Assembly (NCBI GenBank): GCA_016745055.1
Contig: JADGDF010000017.1
Coordinates: 1 to 41,512 of the forward strand
Direction of reading: 5' to 3'
Length of the DNA: 41,512 nt
Source of the DNA: Thiotrichaceae bacterium
GTDB taxonomy: Bacteria; Pseudomonadota; Gammaproteobacteria; Beggiatoales; Beggiatoaceae
Shown here piece by piece: positions 17,865-27,523 of the stretch. The translations under genes were made by a program, and so were the position numbers. Numbering within the stretch: position 1 is the first letter of the stretch; each line of letters begins with the position of its first letter. The notes below the pieces were generated by a model. It was not told where the DNA came from. It saw only the letters and a list, made by a program, of their open reading frames with translations, and did no database searches.

Positions 17865-17962
17865 AATTTTTCAGTTTTAAGCATTGAGGAAACACTGTAG
17901 CGTATCTAAATTTGTCCACAAACTCAACAGTCAAATTTTTATCTAAAGCGTAAAATATAGAC

Positions 17963-17998
17963 AAAAAAATAGGATGAGCTAGCTTTTGCTACTCATCC
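17963..17998 (-). terminator. Rho-independent terminator of the aldolase gene
   Basis: On the minus strand GGATGAG (17998-17992) pairs with CTCATCC (17978-17972), extended by TAGC/GCTA with one bulged base around an AAAA loop, and is followed by TATTTTTTT (17971-17963). It starts 27 bases past the aldolase stop. Confidence 0.9.
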
Positions 17999-18024
17999 CA
18001 CCATTCAATGCTTACAGCCAAATT

Positions 18025-19089
18025 CTAGTTGATTTTAGGGGCTAATTCGCCACTCTTGTAACGAGCTACCATGTCATCCAAAGACATTACTTTAATTTTA
18101 GATGCCATACCAGCAGCACCAAAAGCTTCATAACGGGATTTACAAATTTCTTTCATGCCTTTTGTGGCTTCTTTTAAGAATTTGCGAGGATCAAACACAG
18201 CAGGGTTTTCGTGCATAAATTTACGGATAGAACCTGTAGATGCCATACGTAAATCAGTGTCAATATTGATTTTACGTACACCATTTTTGATGCCTTCGAC
18301 GATTTCTTCAACAGGCACACCGTAGGTTTCACCCATGCCACCGCCATACTCGTTAATAATCTTCAACCATTCTTGAGGCACAGAAGAAGAACCATGCATA
18401 ACCAAATGGGTATTTGGAATACGAGCGTGAATTTCCTTGATGCGGGTAATGGCTAAAATGTCGCCTGTTGGTGGACGAGTAAACTTATAAGCACCGTGAC
18501 TTGTACCAATAGCAATGGCTAAGGCATCAACATGTGTTTGTTTAACAAAGTCAGCGGCTTGTTCAGGATCAGTCAACAGTTGGTCATGAGACAATTGGCC
18601 TTCTGCACCAGAGCCATCTTCTTCACCCGCCATACCTGTTTCCAAGGAACCCAAACAACCTAACTCGCCTTCTACAGAGACACCTACTTCGTGAGATAAA
18701 TCAGCCACTTTTTTGGTGGTTTCTACATTATATTCATAGCTGGAAGGGGTTTTCATGTCAGCCATGAGTGAACCATCCATCATGACAGAGCTAAAGCCAC
18801 TTTGAATTGAGCGGAAACAGACTCCAGGTTCTGAACCATGATCTTGGTGCATCACAATAGGAATATGTGGATAGGCTTCTAAAGCAGCAACAATTAAATG
18901 ACGTAAAAAGGCCTCACCTGCATAAGAACGCGCGCCTGCTGAACCTTGCATAATCACAGGACTATCAGTTTCGCTTGCTGCCTGCATAATTGCATGGACT
19001 TGTTCCATGTTATTCACATTAAATGCTGGCATTCCATAGCTGTTTTCAGCAGCATGGTCAAGTAATTGACGCATGGAAACTAATGGCAT
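18025..19089 (-). CDS. fba: Class II fructose-bisphosphate aldolase, Calvin-cycle subtype
   Basis: 354 residues, matching the roughly 350-residue zinc-dependent aldolases of the Calvin-cycle subtype found in autotrophic proteobacteria. It interconverts fructose-1,6-bisphosphate with dihydroxyacetone phosphate and glyceraldehyde-3-phosphate, and commonly sedoheptulose bisphosphate in this subtype. Seen: N-terminal [15 protein letters not shown]; catalytic Asp83 and zinc ligand His84 in [11 protein letters not shown]; the [12 protein letters not shown] segment; [19 protein letters not shown]; and NIDTDLRMA for phosphate binding. A strong AAGGAG lies 7 bases before ATG, and an intrinsic terminator follows the gene. 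The subtype points to carbon fixation by the Calvin cycle, though no RuBisCO gene is in the window. Confidence 0.97.
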   Translation of the reverse strand: MPLVSMRQLLDHAAENSYGMPAFNVNNMEQVHAIMQAASETDSPVIMQGSAGARSYAGEAFLRHLIVAALEAYPHIPIVMHQDHGSEPGVCFRSIQSGFSSVMMDGSLMADMKTPSSYEYNVETTKKVADLSHEVGVSVEGELGCLGSLETGMAGEEDGSGAEGQLSHDQLLTDPEQAADFVKQTHVDALAIAIGTSHGAYKFTRPPTGDILAITRIKEIHARIPNTHLVMHGSSSVPQEWLKIINEYGGGMGETYGVPVEEIVEGIKNGVRKINIDTDLRMASTGSIRKFMHENPAVFDPRKFLKEATKGMKEICKSRYEAFGAAGMASKIKVMSLDDMVARYKSGELAPKIN

Positions 19090-19150
19090 ATTAGCTCTCC
19101 TTTTTGGTAGTTTATAAAATAGGTAAATTGTTAGCAGTTAATTGTAACAG

Positions 19151-19759
19151 CTATCGCGTGCTTTGTAACGACTGCAAATAATCTGCAAATGCTTTGGAAC
19201 ATAGTTGATAACCTTGCCTAGCGGGTGAGGGGTTATCAGGAAAATGCGCATATTGTTGTGTGCCATCAATTTTTACAAATAAGATAACAGGTTGAATTGG
19301 ACCTACCCAACCCATTTGTTCTGATGAACTTTGACAGAGATAGGGTTGGTCTTCTAAATAACTTTTGAGCTTTTGATAATGTTTTGTATCTCGAATTTGT
19401 CTAAAAATAGTTTTGCTTTTGCTATCCATCCCTTCAAATAATTGGTAAGTGTCGATGACCAACTGTTTGTCGTGATCGAATTTTAACGTATGTTGATAGT
19501 GAGGTTGGTAGTTGGGGGGAAGGACAGCATAAGCATAGGAAATTAAAAAGTTAAACCAATTATTGAATACATTGTATTCTTGATGCCAATCCAATGTAAT
19601 TTCTATTAATCTGAGTTCTTGAATACTGGCCAATTGTTGTGAAGTTTCAACAGGTTTGAATCGTTGTCCCAGCAGTTCTTCAAAGTATAAATTACAGCCA
19701 GCCAACGTAAAAGAAAGGTATAAGCTCAGTAATGCAAATAACTTTAGTATATTTTGCAT
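19151..19759 (-). CDS. Small predicted lipoprotein of unknown function
   Basis: 202 residues. The N-terminus is a lipoprotein signal with lipobox LAGC (Cys22) at the end of a hydrophobic stretch, so the mature protein is probably lipid-anchored; residues after the Cys (NLYF) show no Asp +2 inner-membrane retention signal. The rest is a soluble alpha/beta-looking domain with no motif I recognise; a GWVGPIQPVILFVKIDG strand region and several Tyr-rich stretches are visible. AAGGA precedes ATG by about 8 bases. It lies 61 bases upstream of the aldolase on the same strand, and may be co-transcribed, though no functional link is evident. Confidence 0.85.
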   Translation of the reverse strand: MQNILKLFALLSLYLSFTLAGCNLYFEELLGQRFKPVETSQQLASIQELRLIEITLDWHQEYNVFNNWFNFLISYAYAVLPPNYQPHYQHTLKFDHDKQLVIDTYQLFEGMDSKSKTIFRQIRDTKHYQKLKSYLEDQPYLCQSSSEQMGWVGPIQPVILFVKIDGTQQYAHFPDNPSPARQGYQLCSKAFADYLQSLQSTR

Positions 19760-20102
19760 GGATTATTTTCCTTTGCAAAGGTTGGCAATGCTTGATACGC
19801 ACATTTTATTTTAATCTCATCGCCATTAAATTCAGCTTAGTGTCAAAAATTGAGTTATCTAAAGCTGATAGTTTGAACTCCAGCCTATAATAATCCCTTA
19901 ATGACAGTAAAGTTTGGTTTGGGAACAGATAATTACTATAAAAAACTACCTAGTATTTTATCAGTGAAACTAGATTATAAAAATAGCCAGGTTACAAAAA
20001 CCTTGTCCATTGACTATAAAATTTAACGAATGTACACGAAAATAGTAATATGGTAATTTTCAGCAAAATAATTTAAACAGTACAAAGGTTTAAGGTTGGC
20101 TT
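19760..20102. other. Divergent intergenic region
   Basis: 343 AT-rich bases between the minus-strand lipoprotein and the plus-strand SNF2 gene. It must contain promoters for both directions. TTGACT at 20010-20015 is the best -35 candidate for the plus strand but has no good -10. No small gene, repeat or RNA was recognised. Confidence 0.5.
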
Positions 20103-23100
20103 ATGCACTTATTTGACAGGATTGTTATTAAAAGACTTATTCCTCAAAGCTATCAAAGAGGGAGTAATTATTTCTTGAAAGGTAAAGTACAAGATGCTTC
20201 AATTATTTTTCAGGGTGATAATCATTTGTCAGTTTCTGGTGATGTGAAAGGTACTGAAAGTGAGCCTTATTCTGTCTCTATTGACGTGTTAAAAGATACT
20301 CGGGGCAGAATTCGCATTGAAGGTAATTGTACTTGTCCAGTTGGGTATAATTGCAAACATGTTGTGGCTTTATTACTACAAATAATTGAAGATGAAAAAC
20401 ATGCGATGCCTCAAACAAGAGATATTCAATCTAGAACTTCTACCAAGCAGGCTCAAAGTATTTCATCTGCTGAACTAGGTAGTTCATTACTATCATGGTT
20501 GAAAAATCTTGATACTGCCATCACCGACCCTAACGACTATCCTTCCCATATTAATGACCGTATTTTATATGTTTTAGCTTTGGTAACACAACCTTCTGCG
20601 GATTATCAATTCGATAAAGTTTATCTTCAAATTGATGTAATGAGAGCAACACTGCGTAAAAATAGCACTTATGGGTATGTGAAACTATATCGTAAATCAA
20701 ATCAAACCCAAGCTTTTGTTCGCCCTGTAGATAAAACAATTTTTGAGCGTTTAGAACAGCTACAAGGTACTCATAAGTCAGAAAACATTTTGCGTGGGCA
20801 TATGGCAATTGAAGTCCTTAAACAAATGATTTCAACTCAACGTTGTCATTGGTTAAGTAAAAACAATCCTCCTTTGTCTTTAGCTGAAGGACGTTCTGCA
20901 GAAACAGTTTGGCAACTTGAAGAAGAAGGCAAACAACGTCTTGTTTTTCAAATAAATGGACAAACGCTTACAGTTTTACCTCTGTCACCTTTATTTTATG
21001 TTGATACGATTACTTGGGAAGTAGGAGAACTTAATACTTCTCTGTCAGAATTCTCTCATGAGTTTGAACTTGCCGTGTTAGATATGCCTGCAGTCAAAAT
21101 TCTAGAAGCGGAACAGTTATATCAACAACTAGTGGCTAAAAACATTAATGTGCCCAAACCTCAACCTTTAAAAATTGTTCACCACAAGGATATTGAACCC
21201 GTTATCCATCTGACATTGTCTAATCAATATCTTGATGAGAATGAATTTCTTTCCTCAGGGAAGTCACGTTCAAAAAATCAGTCACTTCAAGCAGCAATAC
21301 CAATGCTCATACTTTCATTTGACTATCATGGCATCAAAGTTTCTGAAATGAATCGCGGTAATTTAGAATCTTATAATGAACAAACACAAACTATTAACAT
21401 TATTGAACTCAATCGAATTACTCACAAGCAAGCTAAAGAACGCTTAATACTATTAGGATTTGTACCAATTTATAAATCCTTATTTTTTATGTCAAACATT
21501 TCTGATTCTCATTCTTACCACAGAGCAATTCAAAAATTAGGTCCAGAAAAAAGCTTGCAATTTGTACCAGATCCATTGGCAGCAGTACTTGTTCACAAAA
21601 ATTCGAAAGTCTTGGAAATGTATTGCAGAAGTGATGATATTCAAGATGGCATGCTGACAATGCTGCAAGTAGATGAAATACTTAATTTGGCAGAAGACGA
21701 AGATAGTAAGCCATTAAGTCCTGAAGAACTTAACCGTCTCATACTAACCTTTAATATGACCGAAATTCCTAAATTACGTGTAGAAGGTTGGAGTATTAAG
21801 ATAGATGAGGACTATTTATTCCAAGTTATTGATCCAACACTGATTGATGAGTGGTATGCTGAAATTGATGAAACTACTGGTGTTGATTGGTTTGGGCTTG
21901 AATTAGGTATTATGGTAGATAACGAAAAACTTCCTTTACTGCCCATCTTGACAAATTTGCTTAAAAAATTGAAAAACAGTAATGATTTATCAAAATTAAC
22001 AGAGTTACCCGATGATACTATATTGACAGCTCGTTTAGAAGATGGACGTATCCTACCTTTATCCTTGGGACGTATACGTGAAATTCTTAATGTTTTGATT
22101 GAATTAAGTGATAGTGAACCTTTGGACGAAGAAGGCAAGCTACGTCTTGCTGCCATCCAAGCCGCCAGGTTAGTAGAATTAGAAGCTGCTATGTGTGCTG
22201 TACAACTTCGTTGGTTAGGAGGAAATAGATTATTAGAGTTAGGCCGTAAACTTCAAAATTTTCAGGGAATTAAACCTGTTTCCATGCCTAATAATTTCAA
22301 TACCGAATTACGTCCTTATCAACAAGAAGGTTTAAACTGGCTCCAATTTTTACAAAATTACAATCTTAATGGCATTCTTGCTGATGATATGGGGCTAGGA
22401 AAAACAGTACAATCTTTGTCGCATATTCTGACTGAAAAGCAAAATCAACGTTTACAAACCCCCTGTTTAATTGTTGCACCAACAAGTTTAATGGTCAACT
22501 GGAAAATGGAAGCCCAGCGTTTTGCACCTGATCTCAAGGTGCTGATATTACATGGGCCTGAACGGAAAAGATATTTTGACCAAATTGCTAATTATGATAT
22601 TGTTTTAACAACTTACCCATTGTTGACTCGTGACAAAAATTATTTACTTAAGCACCACTTTCATTTATTGATCTTAGATGAAGCGCAAAATATTAAAAAT
22701 CCAAAAACAAAATCTACTCAACTTGTCCACCAATTGCGAGCAACCCACCGACTTTGTTTGACTGGCACACCAATGGAAAATCACCTGGGAGAACTCTGGT
22801 CATTATTTCACTTTTTAATGCCTGGATTACTTGGTGATTATCAAAGTTTTCGTTACTTATTTCGCAATCCTATTGAAAAAGAAAATGATCTACATCGGCA
22901 AGCAGCACTTGCTCGTCGGATTAAACCCTTTTTATTAAGACGTACCAAAGAAGAAGTTGTCAAAGAATTGCCCGAAAAAAATGAAATGATTCGCACAATT
23001 GAGTTAGAAGGTACACAACGAGATTTATACGAAACCATTCGTGTGATGATGCACGAAAAAGTTCGCAAAGAAGTGGCTTCAAAAGGATTAGCTCGTAGTC

Positions 23101-23714
23101 AAATTATTGTTTTGGACGCATTATTAAAATTACGCCAAGTTTGTTGCGATCCACGTTTAGTTAAATTAGAATCTGCAAAAAAAGTCAAACAGTCTGCCAA
23201 ATTAAACTTACTAATGAATATGCTGCCAGAAATGGTTGAAGAAGGTCGAAAAATTTTACTATTTTCGCAATTTTCTAGCATGTTAAAACTCATTGAACAA
23301 TCCTTGGACAAGACAAAATTAGCTTATGTGACCTTAACGGGCCAAACCCGCAAACGAGGAGAAATAATTCAAGCTTTTCAGGAAGGAAATATACCCATAT
23401 TTTTAATTAGTTTGAAAGCAGGTGGCACAGGTTTAAACCTTACAGCCGCAGATACAGTTATTCACTACGACCCCTGGTGGAATCCTGCGGTAGAAAATCA
23501 AGCAACAGATCGTGCACATCGTATTGGCCAGGAGAAAAAAGTGTTTGTTTATAAGCTCTTAACTGCTGGTACGGTAGAAGAAAAAATTCAAGAGCTTCAA
23601 GCTAGAAAAAAACAATTAACAGACGCTTTGTTTAACGGTAAAGATAAAGGTAACTCAACACTGTCTCAGACAGATTTGGAAGCATTATTTCAGCCATTAG
23701 GCACATTTGCTTAA
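20103..23714 (+). CDS. SWIM zinc-finger SNF2-family DNA-dependent ATPase (DEAD/DEAH helicase-like)
   Basis: 1203 residues. N-terminal SWIM zinc finger: Cys76, Cys78, Cys84, His86 in CTCPVGYNCKH, a pattern that binds DNA or protein. A long middle region (about 140-720) is the bacterial SNF2-associated domain. The C-terminal motor has motif I DDMGLGKT (Lys767), motif Ia IVAPTSLMVNW, motif II DEAQ (859-862), motif III LTGTPMEN, and the helicase C-domain motifs LISLKAGGTGLNLT and HYDPWWNPAVENQATDRAHRIGQ (motifs V-VI). SNF2 ATPases translocate on double-stranded DNA and remodel protein-DNA complexes; bacterial relatives include RapA and HepA, but this SWIM subclass is not RapA. The target is unknown. 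AAGG lies about 9 bases before ATG. It appears monocistronic, with a terminator at 23863-23889. Confidence 0.95.
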   Translation: MHLFDRIVIKRLIPQSYQRGSNYFLKGKVQDASIIFQGDNHLSVSGDVKGTESEPYSVSIDVLKDTRGRIRIEGNCTCPVGYNCKHVVALLLQIIEDEKHAMPQTRDIQSRTSTKQAQSISSAELGSSLLSWLKNLDTAITDPNDYPSHINDRILYVLALVTQPSADYQFDKVYLQIDVMRATLRKNSTYGYVKLYRKSNQTQAFVRPVDKTIFERLEQLQGTHKSENILRGHMAIEVLKQMISTQRCHWLSKNNPPLSLAEGRSAETVWQLEEEGKQRLVFQINGQTLTVLPLSPLFYVDTITWEVGELNTSLSEFSHEFELAVLDMPAVKILEAEQLYQQLVAKNINVPKPQPLKIVHHKDIEPVIHLTLSNQYLDENEFLSSGKSRSKNQSLQAAIPMLILSFDYHGIKVSEMNRGNLESYNEQTQTINIIELNRITHKQAKERLILLGFVPIYKSLFFMSNISDSHSYHRAIQKLGPEKSLQFVPDPLAAVLVHKNSKVLEMYCRSDDIQDGMLTMLQVDEILNLAEDEDSKPLSPEELNRLILTFNMTEIPKLRVEGWSIKIDEDYLFQVIDPTLIDEWYAEIDETTGVDWFGLELGIMVDNEKLPLLPILTNLLKKLKNSNDLSKLTELPDDTILTARLEDGRILPLSLGRIREILNVLIELSDSEPLDEEGKLRLAAIQAARLVELEAAMCAVQLRWLGGNRLLELGRKLQNFQGIKPVSMPNNFNTELRPYQQEGLNWLQFLQNYNLNGILADDMGLGKTVQSLSHILTEKQNQRLQTPCLIVAPTSLMVNWKMEAQRFAPDLKVLILHGPERKRYFDQIANYDIVLTTYPLLTRDKNYLLKHHFHLLILDEAQNIKNPKTKSTQLVHQLRATHRLCLTGTPMENHLGELWSLFHFLMPGLLGDYQSFRYLFRNPIEKENDLHRQAALARRIKPFLLRRTKEEVVKELPEKNEMIRTIELEGTQRDLYETIRVMMHEKVRKEVASKGLARSQIIVLDALLKLRQVCCDPRLVKLESAKKVKQSAKLNLLMNMLPEMVEEGRKILLFSQFSSMLKLIEQSLDKTKLAYVTLTGQTRKRGEIIQAFQEGNIPIFLISLKAGGTGLNLTAADTVIHYDPWWNPAVENQATDRAHRIGQEKKVFVYKLLTAGTVEEKIQELQARKKQLTDALFNGKDKGNSTLSQTDLEALFQPLGTFA

Positions 23715-23862
23715 AATGATGTCTGTCAGAACAAAATAATATTATTCCAGAATATTCACCACAAACAACAATTCATATTCAAAATGTGGCATGAGAAAAA
23801 AATAAGTTATAATGTAAAACTAAAATAAATCATAGGTTTAGATTAATGATAGGTAACATTAG

Positions 23863-23889
23863 AAATGTAGGCTAAGTAGCTACATTTTT
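23863..23889 (+). terminator. Rho-independent terminator after the SNF2 gene
   Basis: AAATGTAG (23863-23870) pairs with CTACATTT (23880-23887), which runs straight into further Ts. An alternative pairing with GCT/AGC closes a four-base loop with one bulge. It lies about 150 bases past the stop codon and insulates the tRNA-tuf promoter. Confidence 0.75.
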
Positions 23890-23954
23890 ACCTTTATAAC
23901 CTCCAAAGTTTCAAGATCAATAATTGTATAATTTTTAACTGTTCGAATTTTTTA

Positions 23955-23983
23955 TTGACATTCCAATCAAGCCTGTGCATAAT
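23955..23983 (+). promoter_or_regulatory. Strong sigma70 promoter for the tRNA-tuf-ribosomal cluster
   Basis: Perfect -35 TTGACA (23955-23960), 17-base spacer, and -10 CATAAT (23978-23983), followed by tRNA-Tyr starting 13 bases later. Transcription should start near 23990, leaving a very short leader before the mature tRNA end. Confidence 0.85.
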
Positions 23984-23996
23984 AAGCAGCTTTCCT

Positions 23997-24081
23997 GGAG
24001 GGGTACCCAAGCGGTCAACGGGAACAGACTGTAAATCTGTCGGCTCAGCCTTCGGAGGTTCGAATCCTCCCCCCTCCACCA
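23997..24081 (+). tRNA. tRNA-Tyr (anticodon GTA)
   Basis: 85 bases with the long variable arm of a class II tRNA. Acceptor GGAGGGG pairs with CCCCTCC, discriminator A, CCA encoded. Anticodon GTA sits in GACTGTAAATC, and the T-arm has GGTTCGAATCC. First tRNA after the promoter. Confidence 0.97.
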
Positions 24082-24113
24082 ATTTTTGGCTTGAAAAAGA
24101 AGGTCATCTACTT

Positions 24114-24184
24114 GCGGGTGTAGTTCAATGGTAGAACTTCAGCCTTCCAAGCTGATAGCGTGGGTTCGATTCCCATCACCCGCT
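24114..24184 (+). tRNA. tRNA-Gly (anticodon TCC)
   Basis: 71 bases. Acceptor GCGGGTG pairs with CACCCGC; D-arm AGTTCAATGGTAGAACT; anticodon TCC in CCTTCCAAG; T-arm GGGTTCGATTCCC. The discriminator is T and CCA is not encoded, unlike the two neighbouring tRNAs, so the tail must be added by nucleotidyltransferase. Confidence 0.96.
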
Positions 24185-24222
24185 AAAATTCTTAAAATTT
24201 ATCTATAAATTGATGTAGTGGG

Positions 24223-24260
24223 CACTCACTCTACTTACAATAGTAGGCGAGTGTTTTTTA
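24223..24260 (+). terminator. Terminator-like hairpin between tRNA-Gly and tRNA-Thr
   Basis: CACTC (24223-24227) pairs with GAGTG (24249-24253), and CTACT pairs with AGTAG inside, around the loop TACAAT; TTTTTT follows immediately. It sits inside the tRNA-tuf unit. It may partly terminate so that tRNAs and tuf are made in different amounts, or separate two transcription units; no convincing new promoter was found between it and tRNA-Thr. Confidence 0.7.
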
Positions 24261-24290
24261 TTATAAAAGGTTATGAAAATATAGGCTTCT

Positions 24291-24366
24291 GCCGCAGTAG
24301 CTCAGTCGGTAGAGCACCACCTTGGTAAGGTGGGGGTCACGAGTTCAAGTCTCGTCTGTGGCTCCA
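24291..24366 (+). tRNA. tRNA-Thr (anticodon GGT)
   Basis: 76 bases. Acceptor GCCGCAG pairs with CTGTGGC with one G-T pair; D-arm GCTCAGTCGGTAGAGC; anticodon GGT in CTTGGTAAG; T-arm GAGTTCAAGTCTC; discriminator T with encoded CCA. It is 40 bases upstream of tuf, as thrT is upstream of tufB in enterobacteria. Confidence 0.97.
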
Positions 24367-24406
24367 AAATTTTGCATAAAAATTGATATTATAAGGTTTT
24401 TAGGTT

Positions 24407-25597
24407 ATGGCAAAAGCAAAGTTTGAACGTACAAAACCCCATATTAATGTGGGTACAATTGGTCACGTAGATCATGGTAAAACGACTCTGACTGCGGCAA
24501 TTACTAAAACTATGGCCGAAAAGCATGGTGGAGAGTTTAAAGCCTATGACCAAATTGATAATGCGCCTGAAGAAAAAGCACGTGGCATTACAATTGCGAC
24601 TGCGCACGTAGAATATGAATCAGATGGTCGCCATTATGCGCATGTTGACTGTCCAGGTCACGCAGATTATGTAAAAAATATGATTACAGGGGCTGCGCAA
24701 ATGGATGGCGCAATTTTGGTTGTGTCAGCAGCTGATGGCCCAATGCCGCAAACCCGTGAACATATTTTGTTAGCTCGCCAAGTAGGTGTGCCTTATATTG
24801 TTGTCTATATGAATAAGGCCGACCAGGTAGATGATGAAGAGCTTAGAGAATTGGTTGAGATGGAAGTGCGTGAATTATTAGATAGTTACGAATTCCCAGG
24901 TGATGATACACCTATTGTTGTGGGTTCGGCATTGAAAGCACTAGAAGGCGATACAAGCGAGATAGGCATTCCTTCTATTATGAAACTAGTTGAAGAAATG
25001 GATGCTTATATTCCTGAACCTAAGCGTGACGTTGATTTAAAGTTTTTAATGCCTATCGAAGATGTCTTCTCTATTTCAGGTCGTGGTACCGTTGTAACTG
25101 GCCGTATAGAACGCGGTAAAGTTAAAATCGGTGAAGAAGTTGAAATTGTTGGTATTCGTGAAACTTCAAAAACTATCTGTACAGGTGTTGAAATGTTCCG
25201 TAAACTGCTCGACGAAGGTTTTGCAGGCGATAATGTTGGTGTATTATTGCGTGGAACAAAACGTGATGATGTTGAACGCGGTCAAGTTTTAGCAAAACCA
25301 GGTAGTATTAATCCTCATACTCACTTTGAAGCAGAAGTTTATGTTTTGGGTAAAGAGGAAGGTGGTCGTCACACACCATTTTTTAATGGCTATCGTCCCC
25401 AATTCTACTTTAGAACTACCGATGTGACCGGTGCAGTAGAGTTACCAGAAGGTGTTGAGATGGTCATGCCAGGTGATAATGTTAAAGTCGTGGTGAAGTT
25501 GATCGCGCCTATTGCAATGGAAGACGGTCTGCGCTTTGCGATTCGTGAAGGCGGACGCACGGTAGGTGCCGGTGTTGTTGCCAAGATTATTGAGTAA
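24407..25597 (+). CDS. tuf: Translation elongation factor EF-Tu
   Basis: 396 residues, full length. Delivers aminoacyl-tRNA to the ribosome using GTP. G1 is GHVDHGKT (residues 19-26), the switch region RGITI is present, G3 DCPGHADY, G4 NKAD, and the beta-barrel domains 2 and 3 continue to [14 protein letters not shown] lies 10 bases before ATG. The neighbourhood is mixed: upstream tRNAs are those of a tufB locus, while the downstream gene, 9 bases away, is rpsJ as in a tufA locus. Confidence 0.99.
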   Translation: MAKAKFERTKPHINVGTIGHVDHGKTTLTAAITKTMAEKHGGEFKAYDQIDNAPEEKARGITIATAHVEYESDGRHYAHVDCPGHADYVKNMITGAAQMDGAILVVSAADGPMPQTREHILLARQVGVPYIVVYMNKADQVDDEELRELVEMEVRELLDSYEFPGDDTPIVVGSALKALEGDTSEIGIPSIMKLVEEMDAYIPEPKRDVDLKFLMPIEDVFSISGRGTVVTGRIERGKVKIGEEVEIVGIRETSKTICTGVEMFRKLLDEGFAGDNVGVLLRGTKRDDVERGQVLAKPGSINPHTHFEAEVYVLGKEEGGRHTPFFNGYRPQFYFRTTDVTGAVELPEGVEMVMPGDNVKVVVKLIAPIAMEDGLRFAIREGGRTVGAGVVAKIIE

Positions 25598-25606
25598 TTA
25601 GAAACC

Positions 25607-25924
25607 ATGGCAAGCACAAACCAACGCATTCGTATTCGCTTAAAAGCATTTGATCATCGTCTTATTGATCAGTCTGCACGCGAAATAATAGAAACGGCAA
25701 AAAGAACAGGTGCTCAAGTAAGAGGGCCTATTCCTTTACCAACCAAAAAAGAAAAATTTACGGTATTGATTTCACCGCACGTTAACAAAGATGCGCGAGA
25801 TCAATATGAAATTAGAACGCATAAACGTTTACTTGATATTATTGATCCTACAGATAAAACAGTGGATTCATTGATGAAATTGGATTTATCTGCGGGTGTC
25901 GATGTTCAAATTAAGTTAAATTGA
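25607..25924 (+). CDS. rpsJ: 30S ribosomal protein S10
   Basis: 105 residues. S10 binds the 30S head and also works with NusB in antitermination. Seen: [16 protein letters not shown] near the start, [20 protein letters not shown] with the tRNA-proximal loop, and RTHKRLLDI. It starts only 9 bases after the tuf stop with no clear ribosome site, suggesting translational coupling. The long 5' leader through which L4 controls the S10 operon in enterobacteria is not present. Confidence 0.98.
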   Translation: MASTNQRIRIRLKAFDHRLIDQSAREIIETAKRTGAQVRGPIPLPTKKEKFTVLISPHVNKDARDQYEIRTHKRLLDIIDPTDKTVDSLMKLDLSAGVDVQIKLN

Positions 25925-25950
25925 TAAGCTGGGCATAAGGGTTGTTTAGT

Positions 25951-26601
25951 ATGGCAATGGGTGTGGTTGGTCAAAAACTAGGTATGACAAGATTTTTTGA
26001 TGAAAACGGTGTGTCTATACCTGTAACGGTGGTAGAAGTTAAACCTAATTTAGTAACACAAGTTAAAACTCAAAAAATTGATGGTTATAGTGCGATTCAG
26101 ATAGCCTATGGTGAGCAGAAACCAAATCGAGTGACAAAGCCACGCACAGGCCATTTTGCAAAAGCAAATGTCGAAGCCGCTAAAGGGTTAAAAGAATTTC
26201 GTGTTGATGAAGCTTCTTATAACGTTGGGCAAGAAATCAAAGTAGATATTTTTGGTGAAGGTCAAAAAGTTGATGTTGTGGGTATTACTAAAGGTAAAGG
26301 GTTCGCAGGGGTGGTAAAACGTCATCACTTTAGAACTCAAGATATGACACATGGTAATTCCTTATCTCATCGAGCACCAGGTTCTATTGGTCAAAACCAA
26401 ACACCTGGGCGCGTTTTTAAAGGTAAAAAGATGGCTGGCCATTTAGGCTCAGTGCAGCGCACTGCGCAGAATTTAGAAATTGTTAAAGTAGATTTAGAGC
26501 GGCATTTATTGCTGATAAAAGGTGCTGTGCCAGGTGCACCAGGCGGAAATGTTATTGTTAACCCTGCTGTAAAAGCTAAAACGGTCAAATCTGAGGGATA
26601 A
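25951..26601 (+). CDS. rplC: 50S ribosomal protein L3
   Basis: 216 residues from ATG 25951, chosen because AAGGG lies 9 bases upstream; a TTG at 25942 and an ATG at 25957 are also in frame. L3 is a primary 23S binder near the peptidyl-transferase centre. Seen: [13 protein letters not shown] at the start, the [21 protein letters not shown] extension that reaches the catalytic centre, and [14 protein letters not shown], the glutamine-methylation region. Two bases separate its stop from the next gene's start region. Confidence 0.98.
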   Translation: MAMGVVGQKLGMTRFFDENGVSIPVTVVEVKPNLVTQVKTQKIDGYSAIQIAYGEQKPNRVTKPRTGHFAKANVEAAKGLKEFRVDEASYNVGQEIKVDIFGEGQKVDVVGITKGKGFAGVVKRHHFRTQDMTHGNSLSHRAPGSIGQNQTPGRVFKGKKMAGHLGSVQRTAQNLEIVKVDLERHLLLIKGAVPGAPGGNVIVNPAVKAKTVKSEG

Positions 26602-26604
26602 AAG

Positions 26605-27207
26605 ATGGAACTAAATTTACAGTCAGGTGGTGTAATGGATGTTTCTGAGAAAGTGTTTGGGGCTAAGTATAATCAATCGTTAGTTCATCAAGCAGTAGTA
26701 GCTTATTTAGCGGGAGCAAGGGCGGGTACCCATTCGCAAAAAACACGTTCAGAAGTCAGTGGTGGTGGAAGTAAGCCTTGGCGTCAAAAAGGTACAGGAC
26801 GTGCTCGTGCAGGTACAATTCGAAGCCCAATTTGGAAGGGCGGTGGCGTTACTTTTGCAGCTAAGCCTAAAAGCTACGCGCAAAAAATTAACAAAAAGAT
26901 GTATCAAAATGCATTACGTTCCATCCTTTCTGAATTAGCACGGCAAAAACGTCTGCACCTTGTTGAAAGTATTGATATTAACGAGCCAAAAACAAAAGCA
27001 ATGGTTGCCTATTTACAATCTCTTAATTTAGAAGATGTATTGATTGTAACAGAAAATTTTGAACAAAATATCTATCTTGCTGCAAGAAATTTACAAAAAG
27101 TAAGCGCTACAGAAGTGAAATCAATCAATCCTGTTGACTTAGTTGGCTTTGGAAATGTGTTGATGACTGTCTCAGCTTTAAAAAAGATTGAAGAGAGGTT
27201 TGCGTGA
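26605..27207 (+). CDS. rplD: 50S ribosomal protein L4
   Basis: 200 residues. L4 lines the nascent-chain exit tunnel and, in enterobacteria, represses the S10 operon. Seen: the tunnel-loop sequence [30 protein letters not shown] and the C-terminal globular domain ending [11 protein letters not shown]. It begins 3 bases after rplC and its stop overlaps the rplW start. The usual leader target of L4 repression is missing upstream of rpsJ. Confidence 0.98.
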   Translation: MELNLQSGGVMDVSEKVFGAKYNQSLVHQAVVAYLAGARAGTHSQKTRSEVSGGGSKPWRQKGTGRARAGTIRSPIWKGGGVTFAAKPKSYAQKINKKMYQNALRSILSELARQKRLHLVESIDINEPKTKAMVAYLQSLNLEDVLIVTENFEQNIYLAARNLQKVSATEVKSINPVDLVGFGNVLMTVSALKKIEERFA

Positions 27208-27506
27208 ATCAAGCTCGCTTAATGCAAATTTTATTAGCGCCACTAGAATCTGAAAAAGCAAATAAATTAGCTGATAAAGAAAAAAGTAGGCAATATGTAT
27301 TTAAAGTATTATGTAGTGCCAGTAAATTAGAAGTAAAAGCCGCAATTGAGTTTTTATTTGAGGTAAAAGTTAAAAACGTACAAACCGTCAATGTAAAAGG
27401 TAAAACTAAAAGTTTTGGACGGGCCCAAGGGAAGCGCTCTGATTGGAAAAAAGCCTACGTGTGCTTGGAAGATGGATACGATATTACCTTGAGTAATGCC
27501 GTTTAG
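27204..27506 (+). CDS. rplW: 50S ribosomal protein L23
   Basis: 100 residues, starting with GTG that overlaps the rplD stop by 4 bases (GTGA), a classic coupling arrangement. L23 sits at the tunnel exit and docks trigger factor and SRP. Seen: [35 protein letters not shown] and [12 protein letters not shown]. Length is normal. Confidence 0.97.
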   Translation: MNQARLMQILLAPLESEKANKLADKEKSRQYVFKVLCSASKLEVKAAIEFLFEVKVKNVQTVNVKGKTKSFGRAQGKRSDWKKAYVCLEDGYDITLSNAV

Positions 27507-27523
27507 CGTGCAGGAATAAAAAA

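Noticed and set aside
23894..24082. Minus-strand open frame of 62 codons over tRNA-Tyr
   Set aside because: It is read through the complement of the tRNA and shows the familiar spurious GGGFEPP-type peptide from tRNA sequence.
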